64,000 nt of DNA, taken from NCBI RefSeq assembly GCF_021018805.1, contig NC_086259.1, positions 6,937,501 through 7,001,500 of the forward strand, written 5' to 3'. A program made the position numbers and the translations under genes. This stretch comes from Prinia subflava (taxonomy: Eukaryota > Chordata > Aves > Passeriformes > Cisticolidae). Below the pieces are notes generated by a model. It did not search any database, had not been told where the DNA came from, and was given only the letters and a program-made list of their open reading frames with translations. Shown piece after piece: positions 1-12,124 of this stretch; position 1 is the first letter of the stretch, and every line of letters starts with the position of its first letter.

Positions 1-420
1 TGCCATCAGCAGAGAAGAGGAAACCTAAAGCAGCTTAGAATATCCAGAGATTCACCAAAAGGACAAACAAGCTGGAGGGAGTCAAATTTTCCAGGACCTA
101 CTTTGCCATCAATACTTTGAGGGGAGCTAAGGATACAAGAAAAGAAAAATATCCCAAAGTGATTATTCAGCCAAGAGGACTTGTGCTTCTAATTGCTCAT
201 GTGCCTTTGAAAGTTCCCTACAGCTCTTTGCATTCAATTTTCTCTTATTTTGAAGATCAAAACAATGATGCAAAGTGCCCCTATTTAACTTAAGTGCTCT
301 GAAAAGGCACACAGGCTATTCTTCAGCATTTGTGCTGTACGTAGCCATCAGAAAATCACACGTTTATTATGCATACAGAGTTCTTGCTTGATTGGGAAGC
401 ATTTTCCATATTTTGCAGGG
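1..420. other. AT-rich non-coding stretch, possibly conserved at 160-410
   Basis: No reading frame of note. The part from about 160 to 410 is AT-rich, free of simple repeats, and holds short homeobox-like and ATGCAAA-like words, with an isolated CpG around the TACGTAG near 340. That texture resembles conserved noncoding DNA, but without an alignment this is a weak inference. Confidence 0.25.
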
Positions 421-835
421 CGCCCCAGCTCAGCAGCCAAGAGCACACACAGCTCCTCCGTAGCAGACGCGGTGCGAATACTCACGGCAAGCCCCGGCAG
501 AGTCCCTGGCTGGCTGCACATTCCCAGCCCTGTCCCACAGCCTTATCCCTCTTCTGAAGCCTGGAGCAGGTGGAAGGACTCTGGAAGGACCATGCTCTTG
601 GCCTTTTCCTGCCCAATTGCACAAGGTTAATGAGACCTGCAGAGGAATCGCTGCTGGAGACGGGGCAACACGAACCTTGCAGAGCATCACATCTGGAGTC
701 CAGAGGCGCTTGCCTCCCCCACTTGCACTTGCTTCCCACTCCCTCATATGGAGCAGGATCAGTGATTCTCCTTTGCAAAGAGCTCGAACAAGGGCTGTTG
801 AAGAGGAATAAAGGGGAAAGGAGAGTTGAAAATGA
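421..835. other. GC-rich spacer
   Basis: GC-rich, low-complexity-like spacer in which several overlapping frames on both strands stay open for 60-105 codons. Openness in many frames at once reflects base composition and few TA-containing stops, not coding. No protein motif, signal peptide or plausible splice context is visible. Confidence 0.5.
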
Positions 836-3103
836 AGTCTAGTTATTTTTTAATCTCATACCTGAAATTTATAGCATCATTCTTCCCTCTGAATAAACAA
901 CTATTCTGTCCCCTCCAATTACAACGCACAAAGCTGACTGCTACATGCAATGTCAAATTTACACTGGTGCCTTTTATCAGGATTTCCTTTCATATTGCTC
1001 TCTAAGCAATGACTTTGTAAGGAGATTAACTGCATTATATGCCACACATTAAACAAACCCACATGTATACAACACAGCTTTTAAGAGATTTCTCTTTTCC
1101 CTATGATAGCCTTTCCTATCGTAGAGGGTCTTGGTTTTTCTTGGGTTTTAGCACCCTATTCCTCAAGCACTGGTCCATTACCACCACCACCAGAGAAGAG
1201 TTCAAGATATAGCCAGTATCCATCAACACTGCCAATAAATCAGGTGGAGATAGTTTTATTATTTTTATTTCATGGGGAAATTGCTGATCAGCTCTGCTTG
1301 TTATCCAAGATAAAGGCAACAGGAAAAAATGCAGAGACTTACAATAAAGACAAGGCATACATTTTCCTACACAGACATCTTCTAAAGGAAATTCCTTTAA
1401 AAAGTTAATTTAGTTCTTTCGTTAATACTTGTTCTTTTTCTAAAAGCTATTCTTTCACTCATTTCTACAGTTTACAAAACCCAAACTAAATAAAAACTGA
1501 CAAAAACAAACCACAATCTTCCCAAGTGCCATGCAACCCACAGCAACCTAACGGGCAACTTTTTGTTCATTTAGGGACATAAATTGTGGCCACCATAGGT
1601 GTTTTCCAAGGGATTATCCAGCTTCAGTAAGCACCATCTTTCAGGAGACTGCTCAGAGTAGCAAATTGTTGCTGAAATGGATCCCAAATACTCATGTAGG
1701 TGGAACGTGGGTGGACTCCTCCTTACCACAGTGTTACCTGGTGCCAGACGGTGACATCCAACAGGAGAACCTTGGGTTGCAGGCTTCTTTCTTTGCTTTC
1801 CAAGGACTTGGCTGGTTCTTCTTATTGGATTGCTCCATTTCATGTTTCCTGCTCACATTCACACAGCACTGCCATCTCCCCAGACCTGCAGGTCAGGGGT
1901 GCCACTCTCCCCCTGCCACTCCTGCCTTCCCTTGCCTTCTTGCAAGACTGTGGAATGTTTATTGTCCCATCTCCTTTTGCTATTTATCACATCTCTTCCA
2001 TCATCACCTGCAGTGCTTTTCCCAATTTCTATTGCTCTTTGCCACATTCTTTTCCTTGACTTTCTGTCAACACTCCTGGCATAGCCAAAAGTTTCAGTCT
2101 TTTAATTCTCTACCTAACAAAGTTACTAAAACAAGACACTGCAGAATGACTGACCTTGACATACAGGTCTAAGAAAAAAGGATTTTTTTTTAATTACTAT
2201 TATTATTACCAATACTGAGTATTATTACTGAATCAGTTAATGGAAAACAGATCAAATATGCTTCTCTTTTTGTAGGGGCTGAAATAATTAAAATGCATGA
2301 TGCAATTGTTCATACTTTTTCTGTGAAAATAAGAAACCTACATTCAACAACTCCATGTTCAGCTGTTTTTCCAGCTGGAAAGATGGAAAAAAATTAGAAT
2401 ATCCATTCATTCTCTGAAGAGGAAGCAACCAGTCTTTACACAACACAAATTAGTTTATCTAGAACTAATATTTTACATTTAACATAGAAGCTGATCCAAG
2501 ATCTTGGCTTCATGCAGATGAAAGGCAGGCTGCTTGTATATTGGTGAGGCAATCTTACTTAACTAAAACTAGAATTGTGTACATGGAAACTGCTTCTATA
2601 GGAGCAAAATTAGGGGAAACAAAAAACTGAAAATCTGAAAGCAGTCATCAGCCAAACCTTTCTTCAAATGGACATTTTCCATGTACCAAAATGATGAAAA
2701 AGCATTATACAGCCTAAGAAGTTATCGAGGTGAGGCTGCACAGTGTTCATATAACCAGAAATATCAGGTCTCCTTCCTCTAGTGTACCCCTCTGGGCTTA
2801 AGGCACACAAATGATGGAACATTTGCACCTGGCAAGAGACCAATAAAACAAAATGTCCCTAAGATACTAGAGTAACACACATACATACCCACACCTGCAG
2901 TAAGAGATTGATTTGCCTTCCAACAGGAACAATCTCTACAATCTCTATGACCCACACACTCTCAGAAACAATGTTAATTCCTTACAAAATGGTATTTCAG
3001 AGTGTACCACTTGCTCTCTCAGAGGGGCAGGAATGGGATGCTCAGCCAGGGTGGGAGCAGAGATCACATATGTCCAGCAAGAAGGAGGAGCACAGCCAGC
3101 TCC

Positions 3104-3106
<3 letters not shown>
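836..3106. other. Non-coding spacer; AT-rich block at about 2170-2340
   Basis: The open frames here (the longest about 168 codons near 1666-2172) show no recognisable domain and overlap equally open frames. The block at about 2170-2340 has runs of TAATTA and ATTATTA and the word AATAATTAAAATGCATGATG, which look like homeodomain and octamer-type sites, so it may be a regulatory island. The rest shows nothing I can name. Confidence 0.35.

Positions 3107-3192
<86 letters not shown>
3107..3192. repeat. (ATT)n microsatellite, about 29 copies
   Basis: An uninterrupted ATT trinucleotide array of 86 bases, about 28.7 units. It ends abruptly at ATATCACCC. The three forward frames read as poly-Ile, poly-Leu or poly-Tyr inside longer open frames; these are artefacts. 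Long perfect arrays like this are usually length-polymorphic in vertebrate populations. Confidence 0.98.
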
Positions 3193-3194
<2 letters not shown>

Positions 3195-4199
3195 CACCCT
3201 TGTGATGCTGGGGACACCAGGAACAAGGAGTCACTTGGCCAGGACCAGCTGCAGAGGCAGTGATGGAGACTTTGAGCTCCTGCCTGCCCCTTCCAGGTCC
3301 AGGGTGGGATTCCCTCCCTTCCTCAGCAGCCTCACACACAGAACAAGCACCACTGCAGGTGACTTCACCACGTGGCTTTGCTTCCCTCAGACACACCCAG
3401 GTGTGCCTGCACACATGCTGACACAGGGGTACATGCTTGTGATCCTTTCCTTTGTTGCAACGCTGCATCCATGGTAAATACATCCATCCTGCTGCAGTAA
3501 ATCATCATTTTACAATGGATATATACCTACATTATTACTGTAATACTGATGTTCTGAACCATTAGTATTAAAAAGCAAGCAGGTGATAAAAATGATGCAA
3601 AGACTCCCATAAAGTAAGAAACAAAACCCAAACTACTGTAGCAAACATTAGCACTGAGATAAGTAAATTAGCGATTATTCTGGAGATAAATTAGTGGGTA
3701 GATAGGAGTAGGTAAAGCATTTGTGGCTGCTTGTATCTTTTCCAGTTGGGAGCTGTGAGCTGCATTTTTCTAGAATCTATGTAGTGTCAGTGCAATAATA
3801 TGGATGGATATTTAAGACTAGGCTATGACCATGACTCTGAGGCAATTGCCTTCCATAGAAGTCAGCACACCAGCAAATTTCATCCTTATTAACTTCGCTG
3901 CTTTTATACATCGCACTAATTAAAAACCCTACCATAAAAGTTGCTCTCAGACACTTTGCATAGAGTAAATATGCTGTGGGAATCCAGTGTAACTGCAAAT
4001 TTGCCTCTAAGTAGAAAACAGTCAGTGACCCTGAAGAGATCAATTTTTAGGCAGCAATACAAGGTATCCATGGAACAGAAATATTAACTCTTCTCAGCAT
4101 ATTTCAAGACACCCAGTGAAACCAAATCTTCAGAGAAAACGTACATTCAGAATGGCTTTGGAATCCAGACCTAATATATGGAGAAACTTTCAAAGCAGG
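3193..4199. other. Non-coding spacer
   Basis: A moderately GC-rich stretch to about 3480, then AT-rich unique sequence. No domain, RNA gene, or repeat family is recognisable. The minus-strand open frame at 3777-4043 (88 codons) has no family resemblance I can see. Confidence 0.45.
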
Positions 4200-4510
4200 T
4201 CATTTATTTGACATAATTGTGCTAACATCCCTTTAAGCTGTGCAAACCAGAAAGATCATTTCAAAATATTAACTTATTTCTTGCTATCAACAACAATGCA
4301 ATTAATTCCCCTCAATAAAGATTGTTTTTGCAAAAGAGCAATAAGGTGCCTCTGCAGGGGGCATCATTATCATTAAATAATCACACCCCAGGAGACGCGA
4401 GGCACTGCGCTGCACCATGTACATTTTAGCACTCCAGAGTATGATTAGTTTGCCTTAACCACACCCCAGAACTGCTAATTGGGAAAAGACTATAAACTGA
4501 GGAGGTTTCT
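4200..4510. promoter_or_regulatory. Candidate conserved enhancer-like block
   Basis: Dense, non-repetitive sequence with retained CpGs (near 4396-4410) and several known site types close together: a CTCF-like core (CAGGGGGC at 4355-4362), a RUNX-type AACCACA at 4457-4463 running into a GT/KLF-type CACACCCC, TAATTGG near 4477, and ATTAAATAATCA. Clustered sites on an AT-rich background are typical of vertebrate developmental enhancers. Conservation was not tested. Confidence 0.4.
4347..4366 (+). promoter_or_regulatory. CTCF-like motif
   Basis: The word TGCCTCTGCAGGGGGCATC contains the invariant CAGGGGGC part of the CTCF consensus on the plus strand. The upstream half (usually CCAC/CCAG) is imperfect here. 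Binding is an inference from the motif alone. Confidence 0.3.
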
Positions 4511-4784
4511 GGATTTCTTTTATTTTTGGAACTGACAGGGAAAGCAGGAAGGTTTTTACCAGTCCCATGGAAAAGGTAGCCTGGTGTGACCTAGCAAGGC
4601 GCCGTCGTGCTGTGGCTGTCACTGGAGCCCATGATGCCAGCCCACCGTGGTAATGTTCATTAATATCTGCATCCCCAAAAAATTACATGAGCCAGCCCCC
4701 ATGTGTAACACAGGGCTAGGTTAGGAGTTTGGGGGGGTGTGTTTTTACATGAACACCAAACCAGGCCCAGCTGTTCTGCACAGA

Positions 4785-4925
4785 TAGAATCATGGAATCC
4801 TTCAAGTTGGAGAAAACCTCCAAGATCACCAAAGTCCAACCTTCAGCCTTATACAATATCAGGAAATGCCACATCTACTCACTTTTTGAACACTTGCAGG
4901 GATGCTGGTTCCACCACTACCTATG
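4785..4925 (-). mobile_element. CR1 LINE 3'-end fragment (minus orientation)
   Basis: The plus strand begins with ATAGAATCATGGAATCC, then a stretch matching the reverse complement of the avian CR1 tail (AAGTTGGAGAAAACCTCC, AAGATCACCAAAGTCCAACC), and continues with the family phrases for 'gccacatct', 'gaacacttgcagggatg' and 'ttccaccactacct'. The ATAGAATCAT word corresponds to the short repeat at the CR1 3' terminus, so the element reads right to left and its 3' end is near 4785. It is 5'-truncated after about 140 bases, as most CR1 copies are, and carries no coding part. CR1 is the main non-LTR retrotransposon of birds and so supports the avian assignment. Confidence 0.9.
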
Positions 4926-6059
4926 TATATGCAGGAAACCAGACACATATTATTTTGATAGAGTGGGTGTTTCTTACCTGCTGGATGTTTTATATAACTT
5001 TGGACAGTCTGCTCTGATATATGGCACACCTTTGGAAATAGATGGAATTTTTCAAAAATCCGTACTTCCAGAATACAGGTAATTGCTTTGCATGGTGCTG
5101 GATTCCTGAGGACTCAGTGGTTGCGGTTTTTTTCTCTGTTTAAACCAGTGGTCTTTACCACAGAACACACCCTGGCAATTAGATATGCCTGCTATGCATG
5201 GAAGCCATGAGGATTATACTCTAGATTTGTCAATTTGTCCCTGCTGAAAAGAACACGTAAGAAAATTGTGAAAGAATCATCTCACAATTTGGTTGGGAAT
5301 ACAGCAGAAACCACCTCCTCATTTTGGAGATGAATTTCAAGCCTGCTTTGACAGCCTCAGGCATGACTTCAAAGGCAGCTGCATGGGCACAGGCTCAGCA
5401 CTGTGTATCCAGAACCACGTGCAAGGGTAAAGAAGCTCAGTGACTATCCCAGAGGGAGCCCAGCCTCACTGCTGGGGCACCAGCAGCCCTTTCCTGGGAT
5501 ACTGCAGGCCCCTCATTAGTTTCTGAAGATGTAAGGGAAACAGGAATGCAGGAGAATGATAATTCCTCGAGGGATGGTGGGGACACCATAGAGATGCCCC
5601 CATGGGTGTGGAGGGCACACACCCAGGACAAGGCTGGGACAAAGATTCCGCAGCCACCTGGAGGCTGTGAGAAACCACGGCCACAGGAGTCCTCACCACA
5701 CACAAGCCCTCTGCGGGCAGGGTATGACCCACAGACCTGAGTAGAGGAGATTAGTGAGCAGCACTTGTTTTGCATTCCTAGCTTGGGCTATGTCTATGTT
5801 CAGTGCTGTTACCCATTTCTTGTCAGAAATTGAAAAAGTCTGGAAGTTTTCTGCAAGACCTATGGACTGGATGCACCAAGTCTTACAGAGAGCCCTCCTT
5901 CCTCCTCAGGAGCCAAGAATTTTGCTGGTGTGGGAGTGTCATTACAGCTGAATTATCAAAGCTTCTCCCATTTGTGGGTCAGACCGAGTTGAAGAATGGC
6001 TGTTCAAGAGAATAAAACAAAAATGAGAAAGGAATTAAAGATACAGAAATTCAAATTTT
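4926..6059. other. Non-coding spacer
   Basis: Unique sequence with a GC-richer portion at about 5340-5740 in which overlapping frames stay open on both strands (up to 112 codons, minus) without any recognisable motif. No RNA gene or repeat is seen. Confidence 0.45.
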
Positions 6060-6990
6060 AAAAAATACCATATGCATGAGCAAGCAATATACTTATTATT
6101 AAGAGAGGTTATTGTGTAATCAATATTTAAAATATTTTATCAGGAGTGTGACTGATACTTCATGACTATGTATGTGCAGCCAGTAAGGTATAGATTTATA
6201 AATATGAGGGTTATCATAGCTTCAGTGTAGCAAGACACAGCCGTTTGAAAATTGAAATTCTCAGATTTTATCAGTTATCTCTTTCCACAGGATAATGTAA
6301 CTTTACAATTACTTAGCTCATAAAGAACTAATTTCATTCAGCTTCCAATACATACTTTCAAAATAGGAGACTATGGTAAGATTCCTTGAGTGGTCGAATC
6401 ATGAACAATAATGGTCATACAGACTTTGAAGGAAGTCTTGATAATGAGATTAATACCTGCAGGCTTCCCTCACAAAGATTTATTTTTATAAGCAATTAAT
6501 AATAACCTCCTTTTTTCTATTTTTTGTATTACAAAGAAAATAAGTTATTGATTTCAACTGCAAAAATAACTATTTGCATAACATTGTTGATTGTATGTTC
6601 TACTAGCACAATCAGGATTAATTGAAGCAAAATATTTTATTATTTTTAAATGGGTAAAGATTTTATATATATTAGCATTTGAATCTGATTAGAACAGTCT
6701 GTTTACCAGCACTATTAGGAGCACAGCTCATATTACCATATTCAATCCACACTATGGCATAAAGCCTTCCTGTTGACACCTCTCTACAGACTTGTGGGCA
6801 GACCTTTGAAGGCATTCCTAAATTTTAAACATGATGAGTACTAGGAACTATTTCTCAGCTTTTCTTACATTCTAGATATGATGTTCTTAATTAAATATTG
6901 TGAGTGAAACAGCAGACAGTCAGTGATCTACAGGAATTTTGCCACTGATTTCCATTTTATCTACCAGGTAAACCGCATTTTTACCCCCAT
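6060..6990. other. AT-rich block, possible conserved noncoding DNA
   Basis: A long AT-rich run with almost no CpG and many stops in all frames, hence non-coding. It contains an octamer-type ATTTGCAT near 6572, and repeated AAATATTTTAT and TTAATTAAA words. It could be regulatory or simply AT-rich spacer; sequence alone does not decide. Confidence 0.3.
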
Positions 6991-8394
6991 GTTTGAATGT
7001 GGGAGGAAGCTCATCCTGCAGAAGGGCAGCCAGAGCATTTAAACACAGTCTGTGTAAATTGCTGATGGAGGAAAATCCCCTGCCTTTGGTGGTGCTTCTG
7101 CTCTGGCAGGGAAGTGTCAGTGCCCCAGGTTTGACAGCCTGGATGCACCCTTAACCTGCAGTGGGGAAAAGCCACAACACTCGGAAGAAATAATGTAATT
7201 CCCACCATTCAATTCCCACCATTCCCTGTTTCAGCTGGGCATATTTCTAGACAGATCACATGTGCTATGAAACCACACCTAAACTTTATTTTATATTTAA
7301 ATTGTATGCATGGTTACGTTAAATTAACTGTTTTGTGAGAACAGCTTTTTGGAGAGTACAATGATTTCAAATGTAAAACTGAGGCAACCCAGTGATACCA
7401 TTTTTAAGCTGATGAACTAGTCATGCAATATACTGGCTCATTTAAAAATTTATATTCATACTCAGGTTCTCAGTCTGAGTAAACACCAAATTCTTTCTGG
7501 TCCCCAGACTGACTTTTTTTCTATATCTTATTTTTAAAATTAATTCATCACAAACCAAATGACTGACATCACACCGAGCAGGAGCTTTGGTAGCATCTTT
7601 TCTCATCTGATGCTTCCCTCCAGCACCAGCAGCCAGACAGCACATGTGCTTTGCTGGGGCAGGTGTCAGCGAGAAAGAAAAGGCATCCTCTGCTTGAAAC
7701 AGCAGCACTGGATTGCTGGGAAAAAGGGGGAGTTCTGCTACATTAGAGGTAGAAATGGATCACTTCATGTGAATAGTTAGAATTCACCTTATGGTCCCCA
7801 GCTCAGTCACCATCAGAGGATCAGAGCTGGTTTTTTGTCTAGCTGGGTTCTGCACAAGTTTTGGACTCAGCAGTTTAGGAGAGGGATCTCATCTGATCTG
7901 TTTTCTGGTGTTTCTTTCCCTGAACAACTCCCAGCTGAGATAGATGCAGAGACTTTACCAGAGAATTTTCAAATCTTCCCACAGAAATTAACATAACTTT
8001 TTAAAAAAGAGTAGGAGAGAGAACCTTGGGAGGGCAAGAGGTAGTGTCAAGATTCATGGACATTAGGTTTTAAAGATGAGTACTATTTAGGACTATTTTT
8101 TTGCCCCAGTATTTGACTGGCTCAACTTGATAGTAGGAAAAAGAATTTTAAACTCAAACAAGTATAGCAGGTTCTTGAATTTCAGCTGGTTTGAATTTTT
8201 AAAATCTCTGATAGTCTGGCTAGTCATCCAACATGAATAGAAACAAAATAAAATGACATGGGACCAGTCCACAGGCAGATTAACAGGCACTGAAACACAG
8301 AGAGAAAAATGCAGCAAGAAATTAAAGGAAAATTCTAAATATCTAATAAATCTGAGAACTTCATAAACATTTTACACAGAAGAAAGAAACAAAA
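6991..8394. other. Non-coding spacer
   Basis: Mixed-composition unique DNA. The open frames at 7442-7708 (minus, 88 codons) and 8093-8317 (minus, 74 codons) have no family signature. Nothing else is recognised. Confidence 0.45.
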
Positions 8395-8580
8395 TATGGC
8401 AACTAAATTATGCATTCAGAATCGTATGCTTAACTGGGATACTTCACACTTGGATTTTGGTGAATGCCGCTTTTAATTCCATTGCAGATGTTCGTATTCA
8501 TAACACGACTATACCCAAATTTAGCCAATATCAAACTGCTTTTATATGTATACTACAAATATCAAATGCCTGCAGAAGAG
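8395..8580. promoter_or_regulatory. Candidate conserved noncoding element
   Basis: AT-rich but with several retained CpGs (AATCGTATGC, ATGCCGC, GTTCGTATTC, ACACGACT) in a context where CpG is otherwise scarce, and no simple repeat. Retained CpG in AT-rich DNA often marks constraint. The function is not inferable from the sequence. Confidence 0.3.
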
Positions 8581-9700
8581 GCAAGAATTAAAAAGTAGAG
8601 AATATAAACTGGACTGTGAAAGAGAAAAAGGAGAATAGATGAAAATCATTTTTAGAAACATCAGTCCTTGGAAAAATCACTATTAGCAAATTATCAGTTG
8701 CTTCTTCAAATAATAAGACTTTTAATCAATATGCAAAAAAATAATCAATTCCATCTCTCATTTTTTTATCCTTCTTTCTTTTGCTCTCATATTTTATGTA
8801 CAGTAACTCACATTTCTCAGCCCACTGTGTAGCTATGAACTGAAAGCAAATATTCAGACAGTAAATGAAGCTGCAGTTTGTATTTATAATGCTCCTATAA
8901 CTATGTATATATATATTATACAATCTCAATCTCTGTTAAAAAAAGAAGCAGTTCAATAGAAAGAGATCATTTTATTAAAAAATCATGAATGCAACTGCAC
9001 TCATTCAACCTTAGAAATGTTTTGATGGCTTTTCAGCGCTGCAATATATTTAGATGGGAATATGTCATTAATATAAACAGCAGAATAGAAACTATTAAAC
9101 TAACACAATTTAAAACTGAGCAAACCTGAGTATTTGATTAAAGTTTTTGTGCATTCTATACACTTGAACAGGTAACATAGAAGCATAATATTTTTGTTGA
9201 TTTTTAATTTGTTAGGAGTATTACAATTGAAAAGCTAAATTTTCCAGTAGTTTGTATTTAGAAATTAGAAATCTAGTCCTGTAGAAACTTCTTTAGTCTT
9301 ATTTTCCCGGCTATACTCTGAATTTCAGGCAAAGTTTAAGACAGAAAGCAGCAATGATGCACATTATAGGAACCATCTTCTTTGTTACAAAGCAATACTA
9401 AATGTATTGAGTATAAATGAGTGTACATTTGGTAACTTTCAGTGATAAGGATAAAATCCAATTCCATGTTTACTTAATGCATAAAGAATTTTTTAGAAGA
9501 TTTGCAAATAAAACACTATGGTTAGAAAGGTCATCCATTAATATGTAGTCAAGCCTTTAATGGATGTGTTTATTTTTCTAGACTGAATAATTAGCTGAGC
9601 GTTTTTTCCCCCAGAATAACATTGCATTGCATAAATGCAGAGAATTGCTTACTAAAAACAATTTAAATTACACCTCGCACGCAGTATGTGCAACAACTCT
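8581..9700. other. AT-rich stretch with homeodomain-like words
   Basis: No coding potential. The part at about 9010-9190 (GCGCTGCAATATATTTAG, then ATATGTCATTAATATAAAC) has the look of a conserved element, and 9590-9690 likewise. The remainder is AT-rich with homopolymer runs. Confidence 0.3.
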
Positions 9701-11364
9701 GCTCCTCTCTCTAGGATATTAGGGGTAAATTTTTTAAGCAGTGCACAGAACATAATCTTGTTATTTCCTAACTGGATTTGTGTGCTTAAGACTCACACAC
9801 TGCTTTGAAAAATTACCCCTTCAGAAGATTGACCTGGGCAAGGAACCGGAGTTTTAAACCTGGATTGAAGCAGAAGTTGTAACCCAGCTTGGCAGCAAAG
9901 GCTGGCTTAGCAAAATGACTTGCTGTAGTCATACTACTGTTTGAATGGCCAAATTAAAGAAACTAATTCTTATTCTAATCACATCCAGTGGAATTCTGAT
10001 ATGCTGACACCCAAAATTATGGCTCTGTCATTAGAAAGAGAATGAGTGGGAATGTTTTGAAATTTTTTCTGTAAATTATGAAATAGACAGGGGCCCAAAT
10101 GACAAGATATGACACTTCTGTTTTTTGATTATACAGTTAAAAGTTTTTAGTACTCAGCTTCATTTCAAGGGTGAATCACATCAGAGTGGATCTAATCCAA
10201 ATGAAATACCTTTAAGATTCTTACTTCTTCAACTATTAGAGATCTATCATGTCTCCTGCATGAAGCCTCATTTTCGTGTTAGAACAGATGGGCAAAATTG
10301 TCATTAACAGAAACTGACAACTCTAAAACTGAAATATAGATTTAGAAAGAAATCTAATGAATTAAATCAATGTTATTGCAATGAAAGCCAAAGAAATTAA
10401 TAGTGATTTGTAAAGTTACCCTCTATTTTAACCTCAGTATATTTTAGTCAGTGTGATTTTACATTCACAATACCTTTTCAGACTCATTGTTAATGCCCTA
10501 CTGTGTAATACACTCTTGTCTTAATATATCATCCACTCTTAGGAGAGTGGGACTCTGGGCTCCATTCAACCAGACCAGCCTGCAAGATGCTGAGAAACGT
10601 GACAAATCCAAATTTAGTTGTATTTCCCCCTGTCCTGCAGCACAGAGGCAGTAACACTCAAGTTTCATGCACTTCTAGAGCAGACCCCTATGTTTACACA
10701 TTTCTAATCAAAATTACTTACAAGGATGCTCAAAACTCACTTCAAATAAACACTCAGGTTATTTAGAAGCTTATTTAAAATATATATGTCATTTTATTTC
10801 CATCCCTTTAGCTCCAAAATAAAATATTTTCCAGCTAATATGTCTTGCTAGATATGTGGGGGTGGGTTTTTTTGGTTTGCATAGTAATGCAACAATTAAA
10901 TTTTTTGATATAGCACATATAAAACCCTGAACGAGGACAAGCACCTTCACATTGTCCAAGGACACTTTGTTGTGAAACTGTGCAAGCTAGTAGGCAATAT
11001 ATCAGATGGTTATAAATTAATTATCAGAGTCAAAAGGCTCATCCCAAATTGCAATGGGAGCAGAAGCAACACTCCCAAAAGCCCTCCCAGGCAAAACAGC
11101 TGCAAACTCTGCCAGTCAGAACTGCTCTCACCCTGCCTGTGCTCACAAAGCTGCATGAGTCTTGCTTTAGACACCTTTCTACAAGATAACTGCTTTCCAT
11201 TTAGCCCTTTTTCTTTCTCAGGTAGAAGGGTTTATTTGGGTAATCTGCAAGGAAAGAAAAAGCAAAATTCCATACAACCCCTTTAGTTTTGTATGTACAG
11301 GTAGGCAGCTGCACTGAGCCCCCTTTCCTGGAGTCCTCCTCCCTCAGAAGCCATCTGCACACAA
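9701..11364. other. Non-coding spacer
   Basis: AT-rich unique DNA. The open frame at 10972-11286 (104 codons) is unrecognised and runs up to the start of a CR1 fragment, so coding is unlikely. There is a short purine-rich GTGGGGGTGGG run near 10856-10866. No RNA genes are seen. Confidence 0.4.
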
Positions 11365-11467
11365 TCCTGAGCAACAGGGGGGGGTCTGGGGGACCCTGCC
11401 TGAGCCAGGAGCTTGGACTAGAACACCTCCAGTGGTCCCTGCCAACCTTCCCTGTTCTGTGGTTTAA
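11365..11467 (+). mobile_element. CR1 LINE 3'-end fragment (plus orientation)
   Basis: The stretch reads as the terminal part of an avian CR1 element: GGGGGACCCTGCCTGAGCCA, then GGAGCTTGGACTAGA, CACCTCCAGTGGTCCCTGCC, AACCTTCCCTGTTCTGTGG. This matches the family's 'ttggactagatgacctccagaggtcccttccaacc...attctgtgatt' ending, so the 3' end is near 11467. The 5' boundary is uncertain; the copy may begin somewhat upstream of the G-run at 11371. It is truncated, with no open reading frame of its own. Confidence 0.85.
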
Positions 11468-12072
11468 TAGCACCAGTGTTTATTCATATTGCAAGGCAAG
11501 GCTAGAAGTGAAAAAAGCAGAACAAACACTAGAAATGGTGGTAAAAGCTCACACCCATCAGCCTGATGGAGAATTCAACAAGAGAAATGAGCTTGTTTCA
11601 CTGGTGATACTAAACTTGATTTAAGAAAAAGAAAAGTACTTGTGCTTGGTTTCATTTTCAGTTACAGGAAGGTTTCAGAAAGGGAAGAAATACAAAATTT
11701 GAGCTGAATCCTCTAAAGCCAAAGACCTGCTATTTTCAGCTGTATTTCAAACCACAATGTCATAAAACTGTAGCTTTGCATGTCATGTTTCAGCAACTGC
11801 TGTTTATAATGTCATGCATGACCAATAACATATTTGATTGTAAAAAGTATTTATTCAATTGTCTATTTTACCAAACAAAATTCTTGACTCGATATTTCCT
11901 ACTAACAGGTTTATATCGCTTCCCAGTCCTTTTTTCTTAGCATTCCTTGACTGCCCTGCTTTTATAAACCCAGCAGTTTTCTGGCATCTTGTTTTCACCT
12001 GCTTTTGTAGTGGGTAAAGACAAGGAGAAGTCCAAAGGGGTTACAGATGGCAGAATATTGGTCTGCATGGAG
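11468..12072. other. Non-coding spacer
   Basis: Unique AT-rich sequence following the CR1 tail. Nothing recognisable. Confidence 0.45.
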
Positions 12073-12124
12073 ATGACAACAGTCAGGGTGAGAACTCTTC
12101 TCTCCTCACCCTGACTGTGATCAT
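12073..12124. repeat. Inverted repeat: 14-bp perfect stem, 12-base loop
   Basis: The left arm ACAGTCAGGGTGAG (12079-12092) is the exact reverse complement of CTCACCCTGACTGT (12105-12118), separated by 12 bases. After a two-base internal mismatch, four further pairs (ATGA with TCAT) extend the stem outward. No long stem beyond this is visible, so it is shorter than a typical microRNA precursor. It could be a cruciform-prone site, a small structured RNA, or the footprint of a local inverted duplication. Confidence 0.85.

Noticed and set aside
2908..3483. Open frames with poly-Tyr, poly-Leu or poly-Ile
   Set aside because: They are translations of the (ATT)n microsatellite and its flanks.
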